Part shown: positions 43,563-50,775 of the stretch, piece after piece
How the letters are laid out: each line of letters opens with the position of its first letter
Numbering within the stretch: position 1 is the first letter of the stretch
DNA from: Glycomyces harbinensis
GTDB taxonomy: Bacteria > Actinomycetota > Actinomycetes > Mycobacteriales > Micromonosporaceae
Length of the DNA: 64,000 nucleotides
Direction of reading: 5' to 3'
Assembly (NCBI RefSeq): GCF_900101745.1
Contig: NZ_FNAD01000011.1
Location: forward strand, 62,001 to 126,000
Notes under the pieces: generated by a model
Seen by the model: only the letters and a program-made list of their open reading frames with translations
Database searches by the model: none
Told to the model about the DNA's origin: nothing
Translations under genes and position numbers: made by a program

Positions 43563-44405
43563 TTGCAAAACGTTGGAACACTTCGCGTCGGACCGGAGTG
43601 TCGGCGAGCTCGGGGCGAAGCCGCGCTCGCGCGTGCCCTGCCACAGAAGGTCGGACACCCGGAGATCCTCGGAGAGGACACCGCCGAAGGCCACGGCTGG
43701 ATCGTGACCGCGGAGGTTCGCGGCCAGAACCTGCACGAGGTATGGCCAATGCTGACACCTGCGGAGCGACGACAGGCGGTCGGTCAGCTGTGGGCTCGGG
43801 CCCAGATCGTGCACGACGCGACCTCGTCTCTTAGGGCGCATGTCCCCTCGCACGGGGGTTTCGTACCGGCAATGTTGGGCGATGCCATGACGGCGGCGGG
43901 ACGCGCTGGCGTCGCGCTAGGCCTGTCCAGTGCCCAGCAGTTGCGCCTCCACGAAGTCGTCGAGGGCTATTTCCGGGCTGCACCCGTGGTCGAGCAGGTC
44001 GTCAATCACGGCGACCTCGCCCTGATGAACGCCCTGTGGGAAGGCGAGGTCGTCGCCTTGCTGGACTTCGAGTTCGCCGTGCTCGGTCCGGTCGAGATCG
44101 ACCTATGCCGACTGGTATGCGAAGCTCGCGTATCCGAGGAGGGCCAGTGCGTTGATTCGGAGGCCGGCGATGCTGCGGTGGAGATCGCCGCGCACTGTAT
44201 GGACCCGGTTCATGGTCGCGCGCTCACCCACGGCGCAGCGGTTCTCGACCAGCTCCGCGACCTGGACATCTGGCTCGCCCGCGACAGCACCGAAGAACGT
44301 GTCGAGGACTGGCGGCCCTGCCGCCTGATCACTGACCTGCTCAACGCCGAGGGCGGCTATCTCGCGCCGCTGCTCAGGCAACGATCTCCTCATACGCGAA
44401 AGTAG
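43563..44405 (+). CDS. aminoglycoside phosphotransferase (APH)-family kinase
   Basis: The product of about 280 residues has the APH kinase fold: a short N-lobe (VGTLRVGPE, RGEAALARAL, GWIVTAEVRGQNLHEVWP), the catalytic loop VVNHGDLALMNALWEG (His149, Asp151, Asn156) and the metal-binding ALLDFEFAVLGP. It phosphorylates an antibiotic, sugar or other small hydroxyl compound. No ATG or GTG is available, so TTG 43563 (GGAG just upstream) is proposed. The N-lobe is shorter than usual, so the true start or integrity is uncertain. Confidence 0.65.
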   Translation: MQNVGTLRVGPECRRARGEAALARALPQKVGHPEILGEDTAEGHGWIVTAEVRGQNLHEVWPMLTPAERRQAVGQLWARAQIVHDATSSLRAHVPSHGGFVPAMLGDAMTAAGRAGVALGLSSAQQLRLHEVVEGYFRAAPVVEQVVNHGDLALMNALWEGEVVALLDFEFAVLGPVEIDLCRLVCEARVSEEGQCVDSEAGDAAVEIAAHCMDPVHGRALTHGAAVLDQLRDLDIWLARDSTEERVEDWRPCRLITDLLNAEGGYLAPLLRQRSPHTRK

Positions 44406-44831
44406 TTCGCGCTCGTCGCGATAGCGCGGTTCCGACAGGTAGCCGTTCCAGCCAGCGGGGGGTAGCTCCGCGGCGACGAGACTCGCGAGCGCTACCAAGC
44501 CGTCGTCCCCGCCCACACGACAGGGACCCGCACGGGCGCAATGCACTCAACAACCCCCTGACCCACCTGACACCAGCCAATTCTGGTCAGAGCATCTACC
44601 TCCCTCGCAGCTCGCGCCCCCGAACGCCCCGAGGATGTCGACCACGACTTCACGCCGTGAACGGATCTGACTGAGCACCAAGCGATCTCACGGAAACCAC
44701 AGCAAGGGAACTCGCGCGAGATGAGCTCATCTCGCGCGAGTTCCCTTGCTGTGCAATGAATATGAATCACGTTCATACTCGTAAATATAGTTGTCGGCCT
44801 AACACTCGCCTATTCGAACTCAAACCCCCAG
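44406..44831. other. 426-bp region with no supported gene, containing a large palindrome
   Basis: No recognisable product is encoded. The right half becomes AT-rich (44755-44830) next to the HTH repeat unit. The centre carries the perfect 56-bp palindrome listed separately. Confidence 0.4.
44698..44753. repeat. perfect 56-bp palindrome
   Basis: Two 28-bp arms are exact inverted copies without spacer. The outer part is CACAGCAAGGGAA, the centre GATGAG/CTCATC, and the self-palindromic decamer CTCGCGCGAG occurs in each arm (44711-44720 and 44731-44740). No U-run follows. It lies between two plus-strand genes and ends about 80 bp before the HTH repeat unit. Confidence 0.95.
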
Positions 44832-45302
44832 CTAGACGGCCTGTTGGAACGCCTGTCGGGCCCATCGCCCACCCGCGGCGCCCAAACCGGCCCCACGACC
44901 CCGGGCTCGCCCGAAAACCAGGCCCCGACCGCCTACCCACCAGCGGCCCCGCGCGCGCTCGGCAAACGCCTCTCCCCCGCCGAGCGAGACGCCGCCCTGA
45001 TCGACGCTTTCAACGCCGGCGCCCGCCAGAAGGATCTTGCTTCCAAATACGGGATCAGCATTCGATCCGTCAAGCGCCTCGTCCACGGCACCTCCAACCG
45101 GCCCCAAACCGCAGCCAACCGGCTCTCTCCCGATCAGCAGGCGGCCATCATCCGCAGCTATTCGACAACCGGTGCCACCCAGGCCGAACTCGCCCACCTG
45201 TACGGCGTCTCCACCAGCACCATCAAACGGCTCCTTCGGGAAGCCCGGAGCACCATCGCCCCCGCCCACTCCGGTTCCTTCCGAATCCAGCTCCGTCGAT
45301 AG
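44832..45302 (+). CDS. double-HTH protein, copy 2 of the repeat unit
   Basis: After CTAGACGG the frame reads LDGLLERLSGPS, a Pro-rich linker and two resolvase/Hin-type helix-turn-helix repeats: LSPAERDAALIDAF with KDLASKYGISIRSVKRLV, then LSPDQQAAIIRSY with AELAHLYGVSTSTIKRLLRE. TTG 44844 is the only likely start; alternatively the unit is the 3' end of a longer gene. It matches copy 1 at 39575, which retains one HTH. Function unknown, probably DNA-binding and linked to recombination. Confidence 0.55.
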   Translation, partial: LDGLLERLSGPSPTRGAQTGPTTPGSPENQAPTAYPPAAPRALGKRLSPAERDAALIDAFNAGARQKDLASKYGISIRSVKRLVHGTSNRPQTAANRLSPDQQAAIIRSYSTTGATQAELAHLYGVSTSTIKRLLREARSTIAPAHSGSFRIQLRR

Positions 45303-45520
45303 CGGCGACAAACCGGCGTGGATGGTCCGGAGCGCGACCGAAATGCGAGGAGGCGACCGGACAGCCCTAACCGCCCTGCAACGACCGGCAGACCGTTTGG
45401 AGGAAACCGAGAAAAAACGAGCGGAATGCGGAGCGAACACAGGCATTACTTGTAGAAACGCTACAACGGTGGCACGATGTCGGTAGCGGGGCGCTTGCGC
45501 ACGGTCGCGACACTGGTCTC

Positions 45521-46117
45521 ATGAACACGACACAGCAGACCACCGCTTCACGAGGCGTCGCGCCCGCCATCGCCTGGGGACTCGCCCCGATCGGATGGTT
45601 CCTCCTTCTCATGGGCTGGGTCGGCCTGGACGGCGACCTGTCCGGCCCGGTCCAGACCGCACTCGGCATCGCGATCCTGGTCTTGCCCGCACCGTGGCTG
45701 CTCTGGGCCTCCTGGCGGATGCCGCGCCCGCAGGTCAAGACGTACCTCGCCGAAGGAGGCGGGCTGGCCGCGCTGCTGCTCTCGCTCTTCGTCACCGCCG
45801 TGTACTTCCTGCTCGGAGCCGACCCGACCGAAACAGCGTCAATGGGCTTCACCGCGGTGTACTTCGCCGCCGCGGCGGTGCTCATCGCGGCCGCCTGGCC
45901 GCTGCCAGGCCGGCGCATCGCGTACGGGGTGGCCGCGCTGGGATGCGCGATCTTCGCGATCAGCGTTCAGGTCCCGCAATGGAGGACCGGCGCGCACATG
46001 GACTCGAAGCTCGCCATCGCGGACGAGGTGCTTCTGAACCTCCTCCTCGGTTCGATCGTCCTAGGCATGCTCCTCCAAATCGCCTGGTGGCTGCTCGGGA
46101 AGCGACGTGCCATCTAA
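45521..46117 (+). CDS. hypothetical six-helix membrane protein, 198 aa
   Basis: The product has about six hydrophobic helices (LAPIGWFLLLMGWVGL, ALGIAILVLPAPWLLWASW, GLAALLLSLFVTAVYFLLGA, ...), short loops and a basic C-terminus GKRRAI. The pattern recalls small uncharacterised actinobacterial membrane proteins; no family is recognised. A short A/C-rich leader precedes ATG 45521. It stands alone. Confidence 0.65.
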   Translation: MNTTQQTTASRGVAPAIAWGLAPIGWFLLLMGWVGLDGDLSGPVQTALGIAILVLPAPWLLWASWRMPRPQVKTYLAEGGGLAALLLSLFVTAVYFLLGADPTETASMGFTAVYFAAAAVLIAAAWPLPGRRIAYGVAALGCAIFAISVQVPQWRTGAHMDSKLAIADEVLLNLLLGSIVLGMLLQIAWWLLGKRRAI

Positions 46118-46272
46118 ACGGATCGCATCTGCGGTCAGGCACCACTATCGGGAGTGCATGGTTCGCGCCTCCTTCGCATCGAACACGCCCGCCCAAGCGC
46201 CACACCGCGGATCTCGCGGACCCGCTAGGGCCGTGCGCTTGCTGATGTGAGGAGGCCTGGCCAGCGCTCGGG

Positions 46273-46890
46273 TCACTGCCGGGCATTTGCCGTGAAGCGT
46301 TGGTGCACTTGGTCGGCCAGTTCTTCGGTGAGATCGAGTGCGTCCGCCGGTTCGGTGATGGCTTGTCCGCCCTCCAGCAGGATGGTGATCTTCAGGCGGC
46401 CGGCCGCCGCTTCCAGGCTGACGTGATTGAGCCACTCCCGCTCGAACACACTGGTGTACCCGGCAAGCTCGCCGTTGTCGAAATCCTCGACCGCCAGGGC
46501 GTCGACACCCTCCCAGACCTCACGGCTTTGCTCAACTGATGCCGCCGCCCCGTCTTCGTCATTCGTGGCGACAACGGTGATAGTGAGCGTCAGCCCGGCG
46601 TCCGAGGCGTAGGCGCAGGACAAAATGCCGCCCACAGGTTCGGCTTGATCGTCGGCGTCCGCCTCGGATGACTCGATCGAGATCGCGGACGACTCGGGGA
46701 ACTGGGCGAAGTCGAACTCCTCGCAGGTGGCCTTCGTGAAGTCGGCCTCCACGTTCGGGGAGTCGTCGCTGAACTGGACGACCAGGAAGACGCCGACCAG
46801 GGCGAGCAAGCCCAGACCGGCGGCCAGCAGGACCACGAGGCGCTTGCGGGATCGGCGGGCCGGATGCGGCGGGTTCGAGGGGACGGTCAA
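46273..46890 (-). CDS. membrane-anchored hypothetical protein, 205 aa
   Basis: A basic N-terminus (RRSRKRL) and one helix (VVLLAAGLGLLALVGVFLVV) anchor an acidic extracellular domain with two Cys (ATCEEF and LSCAYA) that probably pair. TTG 46890 is chosen because AGGAG lies seven bases upstream. The layout (single anchor plus about 150-residue Cys-pair domain) resembles DUF3558-like or sensor-type exported proteins, but no family is certain. Confidence 0.6.
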   Translation of the reverse strand: MTVPSNPPHPARRSRKRLVVLLAAGLGLLALVGVFLVVQFSDDSPNVEADFTKATCEEFDFAQFPESSAISIESSEADADDQAEPVGGILSCAYASDAGLTLTITVVATNDEDGAAASVEQSREVWEGVDALAVEDFDNGELAGYTSVFEREWLNHVSLEAAAGRLKITILLEGGQAITEPADALDLTEELADQVHQRFTANARQ

Positions 46891-47379
46891 GGGGGAGCTC
46901 CTGAGGGTAGGCCAGACGTGAGAGGCCGGGTCGATGCGACGGGGCGAAGTCGCCCGCTGCAACAAGCGAGGTGGCGTAAGAGACGATAACCGGGGATCGA
47001 CCATCGGTCGGGGCCTGAACTGCGCCCTCCATGCTTCCTTTTATCGCGATACCGACGGTTCTCCCTACTACTGAGCCCGGCTCTCGTAGCCGCCAAGTGC
47101 ACTTCCGCGAACCGGTGGCAACGTTCCTGCCGGTGTCCCGCCGGTTCCCCGCCTCACACGATGCGGAAAGTGAGCTCGACCAGCCCTCATCGGAGTTGTC
47201 CCGCAAGAACCGGCTTCGATGCGACACGCGCCTCCGCCAACAAACCTCAAACCAGTTCTAGGTCTGAAGGCCACAGTCGGTGCCCGCTCCTGATTGGAGC
47301 GCACGCCGACCGAGCGCCCTCGTCAATCCCCTACCGCCCTCATGTTGCGCAGTTCACTGACATCGACCCGCACCGGGCA
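46891..47379. other. 489-bp region without a supported gene
   Basis: It holds the promoter of the membrane-anchored protein at its left end. No coding frame with a plausible start, no RNA gene and no clear repeat is seen in the rest. Confidence 0.3.
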
Positions 47380-48990
47380 TCAACGGGCCGTGCCGCTCCT
47401 GGTTCCCGTGGATTGTTCAACCGGCTCTTGCGCTTTCGCGTCCGGTGCGGCCTTGTCACCGGAGCGAAGAGGCTGGGTCGAGCGGCGTGTCCGGTTGCGT
47501 CGGGCTGCTCGGCGGAGCCGGCGGGGTTTGAATCGTGCGGCGAAGTGGATGAGCGTGGCGATGGCGAGCAGGGTAAGCACGCCGGCGGTCAGCCAGCCCC
47601 AGCGGATGGGGCCGGTGTCGAACAAGGTGCCCGGTGCGCCGAGCGCGACGGCGAACAGGGCGAGGATCAGCAGGCCCTTGGTCGCGGCGATGGTCGCGGA
47701 GTGCTGGGCTGAGCGCAGCGAGACCGCCAACGCCTGACCGGACAGTGTGACCCAGATCAGTGTCAGGGCGGTCGCCGCGGCGACCGTGCCGGCGCCGATC
47801 CAGGCCAGGGTCACCAGCTCGCCGTCGGCGAAGTAGCGGCGCACGGCCTCGGCCCACCAGGTGAAGGTCACCGCGGCGCACGCGGCGAAGGCCAAGGGCA
47901 GCAGGAGGACGCGGGTCGCGCGTCTGATGGTGGCCCAGGTGATGCGCAGCCCCGCCCACATGACCACGGCGGCCGCCACGATAGACCCGAGGATGCGCCT
48001 TGAGGCTTCGACGCTGATCCACACCAGCCAGTTGAGCAGCGCCGTCCCCGCGATGGCGATGCCGTACCCGAGCAGGCGGACCGCGCTGAAGGCTCGGGTG
48101 CCGCCGACCGCGGAGCCGGCGGCGACGACTTGGAAGAAGGCGAGCACGCCGCGGGCGAGGCGGTCGATCGGCCCGGCCGGGCGGCCGGGGCGCGTGCGGT
48201 GGAACTGGACGCGCCAGCGCAGTCCGAGCGGGCGCGCGAGGTAGGGGACCTGTGGGGGGTGGGCGCGTTCGAGATGGCGGCCGCCGCGGAGCACCCCGAT
48301 GATCGCCGCGACCAGCAGTGCGCCGGTCAGGCCACCGACGGCCACGACCAGGAAAGCCTCGCGCCATTCCGCGCGCACCGCCGCGGCGGCCAGTGCCGGG
48401 AGCACGATGGTCAGGGTCACCGCCACCACTTGCGCGCCGCGGTCCTCCCCTGCCGGACCGGCGCGACCGCCGCCTCCGGAGTTGGCCAGCAGCGCTGTCA
48501 GGGCCGCCCAGGCGGCCAAGCCCGCGTAAGCGCTCCAGGTCAACAGCGTGGCTTGGGTGGTGAACGTCCCGAACCACAATTCGAGGCCGACCGCGGCGGC
48601 CACGAGCCAGTACAGTGCTGCGGCGCGTGAGTTCACCGGGTACAGCCGCAGCGGGAGGACGGCGATGGCGAGACCGCACAGCAGCGCGACGCCCCAGACC
48701 GGGAGCATCGAGTCGAACAGGGCAGTGAAGAAGAACCCGGCGGCGATCACCGCCCGCAGGCCGCCGATCGCCATGTAGTGCAGTGCATGCGGCTTCTGCG
48801 GGCCCCAGCCGAGGAACGCCTCATGGGTGCGGCAGTACACATCGGATGCTGCGACTTCATCGCTGTCGCAGTCGGGTTGGGCGCAGCCGTGGATGTAGTG
48901 GTGCGGTTCGGTACCGAGGTCAAGCCACCACGAACTGTCAGGCTCCGGTTCGGATGCGGTCTCGTCGTCGACGTCGAGAGTGGGGTGCAT
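47380..48990 (-). CDS. large multi-pass membrane protein with N-terminal Cys/His cluster, 536 aa
   Basis: The first 70 residues contain HHYIHGCAQPDCDSDEVA and DVYCRTHEAF, a Cys/His set (C-x4-C ... C-x2-H) that could bind zinc. Then about 12 hydrophobic helices follow in two groups separated by a basic loop (RPLGLRWRVQFHRTRPGRP), and a charged C-terminal tail. The family is not recognised. ATG 48990 is followed by an acidic start (DVDDETASEPEPDSSWW). There are no close neighbours on the same strand. Confidence 0.65.
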   Translation of the reverse strand: MHPTLDVDDETASEPEPDSSWWLDLGTEPHHYIHGCAQPDCDSDEVAASDVYCRTHEAFLGWGPQKPHALHYMAIGGLRAVIAAGFFFTALFDSMLPVWGVALLCGLAIAVLPLRLYPVNSRAAALYWLVAAAVGLELWFGTFTTQATLLTWSAYAGLAAWAALTALLANSGGGGRAGPAGEDRGAQVVAVTLTIVLPALAAAAVRAEWREAFLVVAVGGLTGALLVAAIIGVLRGGRHLERAHPPQVPYLARPLGLRWRVQFHRTRPGRPAGPIDRLARGVLAFFQVVAAGSAVGGTRAFSAVRLLGYGIAIAGTALLNWLVWISVEASRRILGSIVAAAVVMWAGLRITWATIRRATRVLLLPLAFAACAAVTFTWWAEAVRRYFADGELVTLAWIGAGTVAAATALTLIWVTLSGQALAVSLRSAQHSATIAATKGLLILALFAVALGAPGTLFDTGPIRWGWLTAGVLTLLAIATLIHFAARFKPRRLRRAARRNRTRRSTQPLRSGDKAAPDAKAQEPVEQSTGTRSGTAR

Positions 48991-49286
48991 CGGTGCTCCC
49001 TGGGGCGGTCCGGGAGTGTCGCCAACCCCGTCAACGGGATTGGCACGAAACCATATTTTATCAATGACAAGAAGACATACCGGTACTCGATTTCCCTCCT
49101 ACGCAGCGGTAACGACGTGGTTCACCTGTCGGATTGACGACAGCGAGTTGTTTGCGCGTCCTGGCACTTGATCCCGCGACTCGTCGTTCAGGTCAGGGAC
49201 GAGCGGCGCATCCGCTTCCCGCGCCATGACGATTCATCGCCTCGGAACAAAGACATCGGAAGCTCACGCCGGCTCGCCACGTACGA
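48991..49286. other. intergenic region, promoters only
   Basis: A 296-bp stretch between divergent genes with an AT-rich centre (49050-49085) suited to a promoter. No gene is seen. Confidence 0.3.
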
Positions 49287-49360
49287 GCGGCGGCGCTTGC
49301 TGGGCCGGTCCAGGGTAGCCGCTTCGCGGCTGGGGCCAGGCCCTCAGCAAGCGCCGCCGC
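49287..49360 (+). ncRNA. large stem-loop upstream of the ParB-like gene (candidate structured RNA)
   Basis: GCGGCGGCGCTTGCTG (49287-49302) and CAGCAAGCGCCGCCGC (49345-49360) are perfect 16-bp inverted arms. The 42-nt interior folds further (GGGCC/GGCCC and AGCCGC-TTC-GCGGCT). The structure ends 40 bp before ATG 49401, so it would sit in the leader. It could be a regulatory RNA, a terminator-attenuator, or a DNA-level site. Confidence 0.45.
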
Positions 49361-49400
49361 CCCCCGATCGGAAAGGCGGCCAACCCGATTGGAGCCTCCC

Positions 49401-50549
49401 ATGGAGCTCACCCAGATCCCGCCCACAAAACTCGTCCCGCACGAGAAGAACGCGCACAGCGAGTTGCGCGGCATCGACACGCTCGCACAGGCCACCGGCC
49501 GCGAGATCGAGCGTGTCCAGCAGTCCCTGACCCTTCACACGCTCCCCGAACAGGTTCAGCAAGCCGCCCATGCCGGCGAGGTCGACCTAGCGGCCGCCGC
49601 GGCTCTGACGGAGTTCGCGCACGACCCCAAGGCGATCGAGCGGATCATGAAGAAGGGCGGCGGACACTGGTCCTACCAGCACCTCATCGCCGAAGAACGC
49701 CACCGCCAAGACACCAGGGACATGCTTGAACGACTCAAGGCCGAACTCGTCCTCGCCGGCGTCAAGGTCACCCCACGCCCGAAATTCCTCACCGAAGGCG
49801 GCGCCGCAGTCCTTCTCGAACAGCTCGTTGACACCGACGGCAACCCCGTCGACGTCGAGCAAGTGAAGGCCAATGCGGGGTTCGCGGCCTACATCAATCG
49901 CGACTACGGCGCCAGGGCCGTCTTCTACTGCCCCGATCCGGCCGCGGTCGGGCTGCGGCCGGCCCCGAACTCTTCAGCCGCGCAGCGGGCCGAACGCGAG
50001 GCCCGCGACGCCGAAATCAACGCGAGGCACGAGGTGTGGGAGGCCGCCACCGGAGTGCGGACCAATTTCCTGCTCTCCAAGTACGGCACCGCGAAAGGCG
50101 CGAAGACGCTGTTCCGCCCCGCACTCGCTGAGCTTGCGGGCACGAGCATGAGCCTGCCGCACAACGAATACGCCGAGCTTGCCGATACCCTCTGCGGCTG
50201 CCCAGTAAGGGAATTGCCGGAGAACGCTGGCATGGACCGCCTCACCCGCGCGACCGTCGCCCGCTGGCTCGCCCACGCCGAGAAGAGCCTGACCGAACTC
50301 GCCCGCGGCTACTGGGGCGACCTCGACCACGGGTTGCGCTACCTCAATCTCCTGGTCGCCGAAGGTTACGAACTGGCTGACGTCGAGACGCAGCTACACG
50401 AGTCGATCACCGATCGCCGTGCCGATGAAGCAGAGGAGGAGGAAGGCGATGAGGGTCCGGGTCCGGACGCCGCGGTCTACATCGCCGCCGACTCGGTCCC
50501 GGACCACGACGGGGAACTTGCCGAAGCCGACGACTTCGTAGCGGCCTGA
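49401..50549 (+). CDS. ParB-like protein lacking the central N-terminal (CTPase) core
   Basis: The 382-residue protein starts like a ParB/Spo0J protein (LTQIPPTKLVPHEKNAHS) but passes after about 27 residues straight into the HTH-domain region (DTLAQATGREIERVQQSL, LHTLPEQVQQAAHAGEVDLA). The ERRxRA-type CTP-binding segment (GxRRxxA) and the linker of about 80-120 residues normally found in between are missing. The long C-terminal part is element-specific, with YGTAKGAKTL and a very acidic tail (EAEEEEGDEG). It probably binds DNA in the integrative element, but spreading or segregation activity is doubtful. GGAG precedes ATG 49401. Confidence 0.7.
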   Translation: MELTQIPPTKLVPHEKNAHSELRGIDTLAQATGREIERVQQSLTLHTLPEQVQQAAHAGEVDLAAAAALTEFAHDPKAIERIMKKGGGHWSYQHLIAEERHRQDTRDMLERLKAELVLAGVKVTPRPKFLTEGGAAVLLEQLVDTDGNPVDVEQVKANAGFAAYINRDYGARAVFYCPDPAAVGLRPAPNSSAAQRAEREARDAEINARHEVWEAATGVRTNFLLSKYGTAKGAKTLFRPALAELAGTSMSLPHNEYAELADTLCGCPVRELPENAGMDRLTRATVARWLAHAEKSLTELARGYWGDLDHGLRYLNLLVAEGYELADVETQLHESITDRRADEAEEEEGDEGPGPDAAVYIAADSVPDHDGELAEADDFVAA

Positions 50550-50775
50550 ACAGCCGGTGGTCGGTGTCGCACCGTACCGGTGCGGCACCGACCGACCAGG
50601 CGCCCTCGCCATTGCCCGCCTGCCGGAACATGCCGTCGCATCCGCCTGCATCGCAATGCCATTCTTACGGGTCAAGCGCCGCCCGCGCAGTCGGGGGTTC
50701 CAGTCAAACAGTGGAGTTGGAGCGAGCGCTACGAAGCCGCCGGGTTGAGTGGCAACCACGATCAGCTGGCAGACC

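Noticed and set aside
44103-44546. A minus-strand frame reading AELPPAGWNGYLSEPRYRDE
   Set aside because: It looks somewhat protein-like but overlaps the phosphotransferase end and has no family, start signal or conserved motif that I recognise.
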